Source: Paracoccus sp. M683
GTDB lineage: Bacteria; Pseudomonadota; Alphaproteobacteria; Rhodobacterales; Rhodobacteraceae
DNA length: 64,000 nt
Direction of reading: 5' to 3'
Assembly (NCBI RefSeq): GCF_007096355.1
Contig: NZ_VKDF01000004.1
Coordinates: 357 to 64,356 of the forward strand
How positions within the stretch are numbered: position 1 is the stretch's first letter; each line of letters starts with the position of its first letter. Of the stretch, positions 1 to 8,561 are shown in pieces. The notes below the pieces were generated by a model. The model did no database searches, had not been told where the DNA came from, and saw nothing but the letters and a program-made list of their open reading frames with translations. The translations under genes and the position numbers were made by a program.

Positions 1-645
1 GAAATGTTCCTGTTCATAGTGGTGATGCCCGTCATAGCGCTTGAACGGCCGGTCCCCGATCGTCTCATGGCTGAGCGGGTCATCGGTCAGAACAAGGCTG
101 TGGCTGCCCATCGCATGGGTGAAGTGGAAACTGATGCCATGGCGCTCCATCTGTCGGCGGGCGAAATCCAGGTCGGATTCGCGATATTGGACAGTGTATT
201 CAAGCAAAGGATAATCGCGGGTTAATTTGACCTGCAAGGCCGGGTCGCCCAGGGCTGCATATTCGCCCAGCAATTCATTCAAAATCTGCACAACGGTTTT
301 ATTGTGAAAGATCCGCTGGTTACGCCTGTGGCTGGCCAGCCAGAACCAGGGCCGCAGGGTCAGGTCATAGCGGTGCCCGTTCTCGCCCACGCCGGCCCAA
401 CGGGCGGATGTGACGATGCCGTCAAAGGGGCGCATCTGGTCATGGGCCTCGATCTCGACGGTGGCATGGGTGCCGATCAGCGCGTCGAAATCCAGGTCAT
501 CGCGGGTGGCCAGGGCCTCGACCCGATAGTCGAACAAATCGTTCAGATGGTCAGAGCCGTCAAAGCGCAGCAGCGCCAGCGTATCGGCACCAAGCGCGGT
601 GGTCAGGCGGCCAAGGCGTTCGGTCTGCTGAAAGGGGGCGTTCAA
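1..645 (-). CDS. vgrG: Type VI secretion tip protein VgrG (TssI), N-terminal part, cut by the window edge
   Basis: This is the first 215 residues of a VgrG spike protein. VgrG trimers cap the Hcp tube of the type VI secretion system and carry effectors into target cells. The frame is open to base 1 with no stop. Visible family landmarks are FDGSDHLNDLFDYRVEA near residue 28, LRPWFWLASHRRNQRIF near residue 100, and YTVQYRESDLDFARRQMER near residue 150, all typical of the gp27-like base. I chose a TTG start at 643-645 because GGAGG lies just upstream (about 8 nt) and the VgrG domain begins about 17 residues later. The C-terminal gp5 needle and any effector extension lie outside the window, so whether this is an orphan or part of a full cluster cannot be told. 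Confidence 0.85.
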   Translation of the reverse strand, partial: MNAPFQQTERLGRLTTALGADTLALLRFDGSDHLNDLFDYRVEALATRDDLDFDALIGTHATVEIEAHDQMRPFDGIVTSARWAGVGENGHRYDLTLRPWFWLASHRRNQRIFHNKTVVQILNELLGEYAALGDPALQVKLTRDYPLLEYTVQYRESDLDFARRQMERHGISFHFTHAMGSHSLVLTDDPLSHETIGDRPFKRYDGHHHYEQEHF

Positions 646-767
646 AAAGGGCCTCCACGGGAAAAAACAGAACTGTTGAAATGGACTAACATGTCCGCGA
701 AGAGGGGGCCACTGCCCCCTGCCTGATCAGTCAGGCCTTTTGGGCAGGCCTATTGGTCAGGAGGCCG
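646..767. terminator. Gap with GC-rich hairpins between an amidohydrolase gene and vgrG
   Basis: The gap holds a perfect GGGGGC/GCCCCC stem (704-709 with 714-719) and a second small dyad CCTGA/TCAGG around 722-735. It lies downstream of the amidohydrolase stop at 768 and upstream of vgrG on the same strand. A transcription stop for the catabolic operon is plausible, but there is no clear U-tract, so the call is weak. Confidence 0.35.
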
Positions 768-2204
768 TCAAAATGTGCGATAGAGCTGCCCCCAGCCCGG
801 ATCGTGCATATGGCTTTGCGCACCGGCGCGCCGGACCAGCGCAGCCGCCTCGTGCCGGCCCTGTTCCAAGGCGTCCTTGACGTCGACCGAGGCCACCTGC
901 CGCCCTTGCATCAGCAGCCGTCCATCGACCATCACCGTCTCGACATCGGCCCCGGTCGCCTGATGGATCAGCCGGTGGACGGGCATCCAGTCCGGGGTCA
1001 GATGCGGCTGGTCCATGTCCAGCACGACCAGATCGGCCTTTTTGCCCGGCTCCAGCGAGCCGATCTGATCTTGCAGCCCCAGCACGCGGGCGGCGTCGAT
1101 GGTGATCATTTCCAGCACCTTGCCGGGCGGAAAGAAAAACCGGTCGTGATTGCGCTGTACATGCTGGACGGACTGGAACAGTCGGGCGGTCTGAAGCATG
1201 TCGAAATACCGGCTTGGGGCGGTGCCGTCAGTGGTGATGGCAAGGCTGATGCCGCGCGACATCATCTCGATCACCGGGGTTGCGCGTCCCGGCGGCGCAT
1301 GAGTGACATGGGTGCCGGTCTGGGCCAGAATGTCGATCTCGTCGGGTGAAATGCCCCAGCAATGTTGCAGGTGGATATCAGGACCAAGCAGCGCGTTTTC
1401 CTGATCCTGAAAGGCCAGCCGGATATGGCCGGCAAAGGCGTCGGAATGCAGCCTTATGCCGTATTTCCGGGCCAGGTCGCGGACCGCGCGGGCGTGCATC
1501 CGGTCATCGGGCGTCAATGCCACGGCCTGATCGGGTGTCGAGATGTTCGACGGATCAATCGAAGGCACGATGGTGAAGGGCGTCAGATAGACCCGAATGC
1601 GCCCCTGATCGCTGCCGTCAAGGGTCTGGATCGCGGCCTCGGCCCCCTCCATCATCTCGGCGAAGGTGATGGAGCGCCGCAGGGGGGTGCCGCTGTCCCA
1701 ACGGGTGACCTGCTGCGGCCAGGGCAGGCCGGCGGGGCCGGTGCAGATGATCTCGCGCAGGCCGATCTGCGAATAGGCGCGGGCATGGTTCACGGCAAAT
1801 TCGGGATCGTCGCTGCGTGGCATGGACGAGATGATGCTGACCCCGGTTGTCACACCTGCGCGCAAACGCTCCAGCCCCGAGACGAGGCCATCAGCATACC
1901 AGAAATCGCGGGTGGTGAAGTGATAGTAAAGCGGCGTGACGATCTTCATCCAGGACGGGCTGGTATCGGATGCAAGGCTGCGGATCAGGCAATGGCCGGC
2001 ATGGCCATGCGCGTCGATCAGTCCGGGGATGATCAGCTTGCCCCGGCAGTCGATCTGGCGGTCGCCCGGCTGTGTCGCAATCTCGGCGCTGGCACCGACC
2101 GCCTGGATGCGGTTGCCGGTGACGCGGACGGCCCCGTCCTCGATGATGCGGCGTTGCGGGTCCATCGCGATCACGGTCGCATGGCGAAAGATCGTGGCGG
2201 TCAT
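768..2204 (-). CDS. Amidohydrolase, chlorohydrolase/deaminase type (COG0402-like)
   Basis: This is a 478-residue metal-dependent hydrolase of the amidohydrolase superfamily, in the branch with AtzA/TrzN-like and guanine/adenosine-type deaminases. It should deaminate or dechlorinate a heterocyclic ring or cleave an amide; the substrate is unknown. The metal ligands look complete: H66 and H68 in DAHGH, a histidine near 253 in RLHSDAFAGH, LQHCWG near 280, and the aspartate in ITTDGTAPS near 327. It has no signal peptide and should be cytoplasmic. It is the last gene of the run that starts at 10489, about 105 bp after the binding-protein gene, so it probably shares that operon. Its company, an importer and two other amidohydrolases, suggests stepwise hydrolysis of the imported compound. 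Confidence 0.85.
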   Translation of the reverse strand: MTATIFRHATVIAMDPQRRIIEDGAVRVTGNRIQAVGASAEIATQPGDRQIDCRGKLIIPGLIDAHGHAGHCLIRSLASDTSPSWMKIVTPLYYHFTTRDFWYADGLVSGLERLRAGVTTGVSIISSMPRSDDPEFAVNHARAYSQIGLREIICTGPAGLPWPQQVTRWDSGTPLRRSITFAEMMEGAEAAIQTLDGSDQGRIRVYLTPFTIVPSIDPSNISTPDQAVALTPDDRMHARAVRDLARKYGIRLHSDAFAGHIRLAFQDQENALLGPDIHLQHCWGISPDEIDILAQTGTHVTHAPPGRATPVIEMMSRGISLAITTDGTAPSRYFDMLQTARLFQSVQHVQRNHDRFFFPPGKVLEMITIDAARVLGLQDQIGSLEPGKKADLVVLDMDQPHLTPDWMPVHRLIHQATGADVETVMVDGRLLMQGRQVASVDVKDALEQGRHEAAALVRRAGAQSHMHDPGWGQLYRTF

Positions 2205-2309
2205 GTCGGCCTTGGGCTGATTGGGGGCAACGAAGTGCGGGCCAGCGGCAGGGCCGGCCCGCAGTCACTGTGATCATACGCTGCTGTTCCGGGCAGCGCG
2301 CGACCCGGC

Positions 2310-3875
2310 CTATTCGGCCAGGGTGGTGAACCAGTGACGCGCCTTGTTGTCGGCCCGCAGATCAAGATCCTGAACCCGGTCGCGCGTGGCCCAGGCAATC
2401 GGCTGCTGATGCAGGGGGATCAGCAGGATCTGGTCCTTGGCGACGCGCAACGCATCCTCTTCCAGCTTCAACCGCTCGGCAGGGTCGGTTGCGGCTGCGG
2501 CCTGCTTGACGATGGCGTCAAGCTCGGGCGAGGACCAGCCGCCATAGTTCGAGACACCATAGGCCCCGTCCTTGGTCGACAGCACCTGCGACAACAGCGA
2601 GAACGCATCCAGCGTCGGTTCATTCGCCCAGCTGAGGTTGAACATCTCGGTCTTGCCCTGCGAGCGCTTGGGCGACTGGACCGAGCGTGGCCCCATGTCG
2701 ATGTCGACCTGCATCCCGGCGCGGGACAGCATATTGGCGATGCCCTGGCACCAGTCTTCCTCGTTGATGCTTTCGTCATTCATGCAGGTATAGGTAAAGC
2801 GCAGCCCCTCGGCCCCGGCTTCCTTCAGCAGTTCGGCGGCCCTTGCGGGATCAGCCGGATCAAAGCTGTCCAGCGAGGCGGCATAGCCCGCAATCTCGGG
2901 CGCGATCAGAGAGCCAGAGGGTCGCGCAAGCCCGCGCATGACGCGCTGGTTGATCAGATCGCGGTCGATCAGCGCCTGAACGGCCTGGCGGACGCGGATG
3001 TCGTTGAAGGGGTTGGGGCGCCCGTCGGGCAGGGTTTCGCGCCGGTTCATCGCGACAAAGACGGTGCGCAATTCGGTCATCGTCATGACCTTGACACCGG
3101 GATCGGCCTTCAGGCGTTCGATATCCTGAATGGGGGCGCTGTCGATCACATCGACCTCGCCCGACAGCAGCGCGGCGATGCGGGTCGCGGCCGAGGTGAT
3201 GGGGATGAATTCCAGCCGGTCGATATTGTGCTGTTTCTCGTCCCACCAATCTGGGTTGACCAGCAGCACGGTCTTGCTGTCGGGGGCGCGGCTTTCCAGC
3301 ACGAAGGGCCCGGTTCCGTTGGTGTGGCCGGTGGCATAGCCCTCGACGCCAGCACCGAAATCGGTCGGGGCCTCGGTGTTGTTGGCCTTCAGCCAGTCGG
3401 CGTCGAAAACGAAGATATTGGTGATGTCGTTCAGAAACAGCGAGGATGGCGTGGTCACGTCGATCTCGACCGTATAGTCGTCGATCTTCCGAATGTCCTT
3501 GAACAGCGGCATATTGCCCTTCAGCGGCGAGGCCGGGTCGGCGGCGCGTTTGAACGAGGCGACGACATCATCGGCCGTCAGATCGGCGCCGTCGTGGAAT
3601 TTGACCCCCTCGCGCAGCTTGAAGCGCCAAAAGGCGTCATCGACCAGTTCCCATTCGACGGCCAGCGCCGGTTCCAGGCCGAAGGTCTTGTCATAGCGGA
3701 CCAGCCCTTCATAGATGTGGTTCAGAAAGGCGAGGTTCGCCGTCGAGGGGACCGAGTTCGGATCCAGCGAATAGATATCGGCGCGCGACCCCCATTTGAC
3801 CGTGTTTTCGGCCTGCGCGGCGAAGGCGCTGACCGACAGGGCAAGGGCCGCAGCCATGGTATTGATGATCTTCAT
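2310..3875 (-). CDS. ABC transporter periplasmic binding protein, peptide/nickel family 5
   Basis: This is a 521-residue extracytoplasmic binding protein of the DppA/OppA family (SBP_bac_5), the capture subunit of the importer encoded upstream. Residues 1-22 form a signal peptide ending AQA, with mature ENTVKWG after it. The DIYSLDPNS and YEGLVRYD segments near the N-terminus and VKFHDGADLTADDVVASF are characteristic of the family. I chose the ATG at 3873-3875 over an in-frame GTG two codons earlier, because AGGAG sits 7 nt from the ATG. Family 5 proteins bind peptides but also opines, sugars, nickel and other small solutes, so peptide is not assumed. The linked amidohydrolases point to an amide or N-heterocycle. 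Confidence 0.92.
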   Translation of the reverse strand: MKIINTMAAALALSVSAFAAQAENTVKWGSRADIYSLDPNSVPSTANLAFLNHIYEGLVRYDKTFGLEPALAVEWELVDDAFWRFKLREGVKFHDGADLTADDVVASFKRAADPASPLKGNMPLFKDIRKIDDYTVEIDVTTPSSLFLNDITNIFVFDADWLKANNTEAPTDFGAGVEGYATGHTNGTGPFVLESRAPDSKTVLLVNPDWWDEKQHNIDRLEFIPITSAATRIAALLSGEVDVIDSAPIQDIERLKADPGVKVMTMTELRTVFVAMNRRETLPDGRPNPFNDIRVRQAVQALIDRDLINQRVMRGLARPSGSLIAPEIAGYAASLDSFDPADPARAAELLKEAGAEGLRFTYTCMNDESINEEDWCQGIANMLSRAGMQVDIDMGPRSVQSPKRSQGKTEMFNLSWANEPTLDAFSLLSQVLSTKDGAYGVSNYGGWSSPELDAIVKQAAAATDPAERLKLEEDALRVAKDQILLIPLHQQPIAWATRDRVQDLDLRADNKARHWFTTLAE

Positions 3876-3932
3876 TTGCACTCTCCTGCTGGGTTATCGG
3901 GTGATGGCCGGTACGCGGCGCGTGGTTTGGGT

Positions 3933-4892
3933 TCAGGCGAAATGACAGGCGACCGATGCGCCGTCGGGTGCGATGCGCAGCGGGGGACGGTCGGATTTGC
4001 ATCGGTCCTGTGCCAAGGGGCAGCGCGGGTGAAAGGCACAGCCCGAGGGCGGTGACAGCGGGCTTGGCACCTCGCCCGCGACGATCTCGCGGTTGCGATG
4101 AGGGGCGTTCACATCGGGGATCGTGTCCAGCAGCAGCCGGGTATAGGGATGCTTGGGATCGGCGAACAGAACCTCGGTATCGGCCTGTTCCACGATCCGG
4201 CCCAGATACATCACCGCGATCCGGTCCGACATGTGGCGCACCACTGACAGGTCATGGCTGATGAACAGATAGGTCAGCCCCAACTCGTCCTGAAGGCGCC
4301 GCATCAGGTTCAGGATCTGGGCCTGCACCGACACGTCCAGCGCGCTGGTCGGCTCGTCGCAGACCAGAAATTCCGGCTCGGATGCCAGCGCCCTGGCGAT
4401 CGAGATCCGCTGTCGCTGGCCGCCGGAAAATTCGTGCGGGAATTTCTCGCCATCGGCGATGTTCAGCCCGACGATGGCCAGCAGATCGGCGACGCGGTCG
4501 GTAATCTCGGCCTCGGTTTCGCGCAGCTTCAGCTCGCGCAGCGGTTCGGCGATGATGTTCCTGACGCGCCAGCGCGGGTTCAGCGAGGCATAGGGATCCT
4601 GAAAGATCATCTGCGCAGAAAGCGGCGCGCCCGAGCGGCCGGGCGCAAAGCGGATCTGGCCCGCGCTTGGCGGGTAAAGCCCTGTCACCAGCTTGGCCAC
4701 GGTCGACTTGCCGCAGCCCGATTCACCCACCAGGCTGAGGCAGCCGCCCTGCGGCACCTCGAAGGTCACATCGTTGACGGCATGCAAAAAGCGGCGGTCC
4801 TGGCGATAGACCAGGCGGTTCAGCAGCGGGGCCGAGACGTCAAAGACACGGTCCAGCGCCTCGACTTTCAATGCGGCGGTCCTGCGGGTCAT
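3933..4892 (-). CDS. ABC transporter ATP-binding protein, DppF/OppF type
   Basis: This is a 319-residue ATPase subunit of the family 5 importer. Walker A is GESGCGKST at residues 56-64, the signature is FSGGQRQR, and Walker B is LVCDEPTSALD. The C-terminal oligopeptide-transporter extension carries GCAFHPRCPLAQDRC. The reading frame stays open further upstream, but I chose the ATG at 4890-4892: it has GGAGGTG at the right distance and overlaps the stop of the upstream ATPase gene as ATGA, a sign of translational coupling. It pairs with the DppD-type subunit encoded just before it to power the two permeases. Confidence 0.93.
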   Translation of the reverse strand: MTRRTAALKVEALDRVFDVSAPLLNRLVYRQDRRFLHAVNDVTFEVPQGGCLSLVGESGCGKSTVAKLVTGLYPPSAGQIRFAPGRSGAPLSAQMIFQDPYASLNPRWRVRNIIAEPLRELKLRETEAEITDRVADLLAIVGLNIADGEKFPHEFSGGQRQRISIARALASEPEFLVCDEPTSALDVSVQAQILNLMRRLQDELGLTYLFISHDLSVVRHMSDRIAVMYLGRIVEQADTEVLFADPKHPYTRLLLDTIPDVNAPHRNREIVAGEVPSPLSPPSGCAFHPRCPLAQDRCKSDRPPLRIAPDGASVACHFA

Positions 4893-5875
4893 GCGACACC
4901 TCCTTGATACAGCCAGCAGGCGGCCTGACCGGCGCTGGTGGGGACCATTGCGGGGCGTTCGCGCCGGCAATGCGGGCCTGCCATGGCGCAGCGCGGGTTG
5001 AAGGCGCAGCCGGACGGGATGGCATTCAGCCGTGGCATGGCGCCGTCGATCTGGTGCAGCTTCTCGATCCGCGCTCCAAGCGCCGGGATCGAGGCCATCA
5101 GCCCGCGCGTATAGGGATGGGCGGGGGCCTTCAGCACCTGGTCGACCGGGCCGATCTCGATCAGGCGGCCGGCATACATCACCGCCACGCGGTCGGCGGT
5201 TTCGGCGATGACGCCCATGTCATGCGTGACCAGCATGACGGCCGTGTCATGGTCCTTGCACAGCCGCCGCAAAAGCCCGGTAATCTGCGCCTGGATCGAG
5301 ACATCCAGCGCCGTTGTCGGCTCATCCGCGATGATCAGCCGGGGCTTGGCGGCCAGCGCCAAGGCGATGACGACGCGCTGGCGCATCCCGCCCGAGAATT
5401 GATGCGGATAGTGATCGACGCGTTCCTCGGGGCCTGGAATGCCGACCTCGCGCAGCAGGGCGATGGCGCGCTGACGGGCGGCGGTGCGGCTGGTATCGGG
5501 GATGTGGCGGCGAATGGTCTCGGTCAGCTGCGCGCCCACGGTGAACAGCGGGTTCAGCGAGGTCAGCGGATCCTGGAATATCGCCCCGATCTCGCGGCCG
5601 CGCAGCTTTTCCATCTCGCGGTCGGCCAGCTGGTCGATGCGGCGCCCCGCCAGTGTGATCTGCCCCGAGGCGATATGGCCGGGTCGTTCCAGCAGCCCCA
5701 GAATCGCCGCGCCGGTCATGGATTTCCCGGCGCCGCTTTCGCCGACGACGCCCAGAATCTCGCCCGGCTGGATCGACAGCGAGACGTCGTTCAGCGCGGT
5801 CAGCGTGCCGTGGCGATTGGGAAATTCTACCACAAGGTTCTTTACCTCCAGGCAGGGTTGGCTTGCGTCAAACAT
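4889..5875 (-). CDS. ABC transporter ATP-binding protein, DppD/OppD type
   Basis: This is a 328-residue ATPase subunit and the partner of the DppF-type protein. It shows Walker A GESGAGKSM, the signature FSGGMRQR, Walker B LIIADEPTTALD and the C-terminal GCAFNPRCAMAGPHC element found in peptide-type importer ATPases. Its ATG at 5873-5875 lies inside the last codons of the frameshifted amidohydrolase gene (8-bp overlap), and its stop overlaps the next gene as ATGA. The operon is therefore tightly packed and probably translationally coupled. Confidence 0.93.
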   Translation of the reverse strand: MFDASQPCLEVKNLVVEFPNRHGTLTALNDVSLSIQPGEILGVVGESGAGKSMTGAAILGLLERPGHIASGQITLAGRRIDQLADREMEKLRGREIGAIFQDPLTSLNPLFTVGAQLTETIRRHIPDTSRTAARQRAIALLREVGIPGPEERVDHYPHQFSGGMRQRVVIALALAAKPRLIIADEPTTALDVSIQAQITGLLRRLCKDHDTAVMLVTHDMGVIAETADRVAVMYAGRLIEIGPVDQVLKAPAHPYTRGLMASIPALGARIEKLHQIDGAMPRLNAIPSGCAFNPRCAMAGPHCRRERPAMVPTSAGQAACWLYQGGVA

Positions 5876-7363
5876 GCGGGCTTTCCTTTATCGGATAGCT
5901 TGGGGGGAAGATCTTCTCGACCGGGGGATGGTCCCAGGTCCGGGCCGGGTATTGCGCGACCAGCCGGTCGAACTGCGCCTGCGCCTGCCGCCGCGCCGCC
6001 GCCATGTCGATGCCGGCGACCATGCCGTCGCGCATGGACAGCCGGCCATCGACAAAGACCGCCTGCGTGACCTTGCCCGAGCCACCCGTCACCAGCGTGG
6101 TGATCGGGTCCACGGTTGGGGTCATGACCGGGTCATCCAGCCGGAACACCGCCAGATCTGCCTTGGCACCGGCGGCGATCCGGCCCAGATCGGCCCGGCC
6201 AAGCGCGCGCGCGCCGCCAAGGGTCGCCGCATCGAAAAGGTCGCGGCAGGCGATGCGTTCGGGGCCGTCATCATTCATCCGGCAGGTGATCAGCCCGACC
6301 AGCAGGTTCATCAGCATGTCCGCCGGCGCCGTATCGGTGCCCATGGCGATGTTGATCCCCATGTCGCGCAGCCGGGAAAAGCTGTTCAGACTGCTGCCGC
6401 TGCGCCCCGAGACCAGCGCGCAATGCACCACCGACACCCCGTGCCGCGCATAAAGCGCCAGATCCTCATCCGTCGCATTGGTGGCATGGGGCGCGATCAG
6501 CCGATCGTTCAGCAGCCCCTCGCGTGCAAGCCATGCCGGGGCGGTGCTGCCGTGCAACGCCCTGACGGTATCGACCTCCATCTTGCCCTGGGCCATGTGC
6601 AGCCGCAGCTTCACGTCCAGATCGCGGCGCGCTCGAAGCTGGCCCGCAGCAGGCCCGCGGTCGAGGTCTCGACCCGGTCGGGCGCCAGCATCCCCTGGAT
6701 CAGCCCGCCATGGCGGCCGGCCTGACGCGCGATATAGGCGGCGGCATCGTCCAGCCCGGCCAGCCCGCGCGGTTCGTCGAAATGCGGTCGCATGTCGCCC
6801 GGCCCGTGCAATACCATCCCGCCGGCGCGATAGGCGGGGCTGAGATAGACCCGCAGGCCCAGTTCCCCGGCCGCATCGGCGGCGGCGTCGAACTCGGCCA
6901 CGGTCTCGCCCCATTCGCGATAGAACAGCGAGGCGATGGGCGCTGCGGTGGTGATCCCGTTCAGCAGCAGCTGGCCAAAGGCAAAACGCTTCTGAAAGGC
7001 CAGCTCGTCGGGGGTATACATCTCGTATGGGCCGCGCTGGACATAGGATAGCGGCCAGACCCGGCCCTTTTTCCAGGCTGGGAAATGGTCGATGCCAAGG
7101 ACGGTGGTATCCAGGTCTGACAGCGCGTCCAGGTCGATCAGGCCGGGCGAGATCAGCGCGGCGCCGAAATCAATCCGCCGGGCGACCTGGCCGGCAAAGG
7201 CGTGGCCGGCAAAGATGATCCGGTCACCGTCGATCACCACTTCGCCGCGCTTCAGCAGCACCGGCTGATCGCCGTCATGGGCCAGCACCCAATCGGCGCA
7301 AAGCAGGGTCGGCCCATCGGGGCGGCGGCCAAGATCCAGCGTGGCAAGGGCAGCATCTGCCAT
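5868..7363 (-). pseudogene. Amidohydrolase gene with a single-base frameshift
   Basis: Two overlapping frames together make one amidohydrolase of about 498 residues. The first runs from ATG 7361-7363 to a stop at 6611-6613. The second frame continues the homology (DLDVKLRLHMAQGKME onward) to 5868. One missing base near 6625-6630, probably a C in a GCCC run, explains both: restoring it gives ERARDLDVKL in one frame. The C-terminal half has good superfamily motifs (APHATNATDED, VVHCALVSGRSG, MGTDTAPAD). At the strand-1 position where the metal-binding HxH normally sits there is IDLDALSDLD instead. The start overlaps the previous stop as TGATG. Either the gene is broken in this strain or the read carries an indel; downstream genes of the operon are intact. 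Confidence 0.8.
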
Positions 7364-8559
7364 CAGGGCATCTCCACGATGCTGCGGCCGCCCCGCGCGA
7401 TGACCCGGCCGGCCTTGATGACCAGCGGCCGGGGGGCTGTGGTGTTGACGACGGCATGGGCGACGGTCTGGCCGTCCAGCAGGGTGAAATCGGCCTTGCT
7501 GCCGACCGCGACGCCATGGCCCGGCACCCCCATCGCCGCCGCCCCGCCGGTCGAGACGATCTCCAGCGCGAGCCGCAGGTCGGCATCGGACCGAAAGCCG
7601 TTCCGCATGCCGATGACGGTGGCGCGGTCGATCATGTCGGGCTGGCCCCAGGGCCCCCAGGTGTCGCGGATGCCGTCGCAGCCCGCCCCCACGCGCACAC
7701 CCGCCTCGCGCAGCCGCTTGACCGAGGGCACCGTGGCCGAGGGCGCGCCGGTGGTCACGATGGCGATGTCCAGCGCGGCGATCTGTTCGATCAGATGGCC
7801 GACCCGCAGGTGATCGTTCATGCCCAGGGCGAAGGCATGGCTGATGGCAAAGCGACCCTGCATGCCATTGGCGCGGACCCGTTCGAAGATCAGCTCCATG
7901 GTAAAGGCGCCAAGCTCGCCGGCTTCGTGCAGGTGAATGTCGATGGGCACGTCATGCTTTGACGCCAGTGCGAACAGCGCATCCAGCTGACCTTTGGGGT
8001 CGCGGTCGATGCCGCAAGGGTCGATGCCGCCCAGAACCTCGCAGCCATTGGCAAGGGCCTGATCCAGCAGATCGACCACGCCCGGCGCGACCATCACGCC
8101 CGATTGCGGAAAGGCCACGATCTGAATGTCGATGATGTCGCGCAGCGCCTCGCGGGTTTGCTGCACCCCTTCGACCAGCCGCAAGCCATGGGTCATGTCG
8201 ATATCGACATGGCTGCGGATATGGCTGGCACCATTGGCGGCCAGGCTGATGGCGTGGCGCATGGACTGTCGGTGAGGGTCGATGCCGATGGCCAGCCGAT
8301 TCTCTCGTTCAAAGTCGATGCGGCTGCGCAGCACCGCCTCGCGGTTGTTTTCGTGCCAGTCCATGCCCCAGGTGGTCTTGTCCAGATGGGTATGGGCGTC
8401 GATCAGGCCGGGCCAGGCTATCGCGCCGCCGCCATCCTCGACGGCGATGCCCTGGGGCATATCGGCCGGGCCGATGGCGACGATGATCCCGTCGCGGATC
8501 AGGATGTCGGTAGGGTCAGCGCCCAGGGGACGGACGTTTCTTACAAGCAGGTCGGACAT
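7363..8559 (-). CDS. CodA-like amidohydrolase (cytosine deaminase family)
   Basis: This 398-residue hydrolase resembles cytosine deaminase CodA and the AtzC-type isopropylammelide hydrolases. Active-site landmarks are IDAHTHLDKT with H56 and H58, a following IRSHVDID, DIHLHEAGELG (metal histidine and catalytic glutamate), ISHAFALG, and GCDGIRDTWGP with the metal aspartate. In CodA the same positions read HIHLD, HVDV, HCDE, SHT and HDD. An in-frame upstream extension is possible, but the ATG at 8557-8559 is preceded by GAGGTAAGC and starts 2 bp after the permease stop. Probable role: cytoplasmic deamination or ring hydrolysis of the imported compound. The exact substrate is unknown. Confidence 0.88.
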   Translation of the reverse strand: MSDLLVRNVRPLGADPTDILIRDGIIVAIGPADMPQGIAVEDGGGAIAWPGLIDAHTHLDKTTWGMDWHENNREAVLRSRIDFERENRLAIGIDPHRQSMRHAISLAANGASHIRSHVDIDMTHGLRLVEGVQQTREALRDIIDIQIVAFPQSGVMVAPGVVDLLDQALANGCEVLGGIDPCGIDRDPKGQLDALFALASKHDVPIDIHLHEAGELGAFTMELIFERVRANGMQGRFAISHAFALGMNDHLRVGHLIEQIAALDIAIVTTGAPSATVPSVKRLREAGVRVGAGCDGIRDTWGPWGQPDMIDRATVIGMRNGFRSDADLRLALEIVSTGGAAAMGVPGHGVAVGSKADFTLLDGQTVAHAVVNTTAPRPLVIKAGRVIARGGRSIVEMP

Positions 8560-8561
8560 GC

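Noticed and set aside
304..1349. Plus-strand frames 304-726 and 753-1349
   Set aside because: They lie opposite vgrG and the first amidohydrolase, whose minus-strand translations are convincing family members.
1362..4055. Long plus-strand open frames opposite the amidohydrolase and binding-protein genes (1362-2273, 2334-4055)
   Set aside because: They are antisense to well supported genes, show no family resemblance, have odd His/Gln/Arg-rich composition and lack ribosome sites. They arise from high GC codon use.
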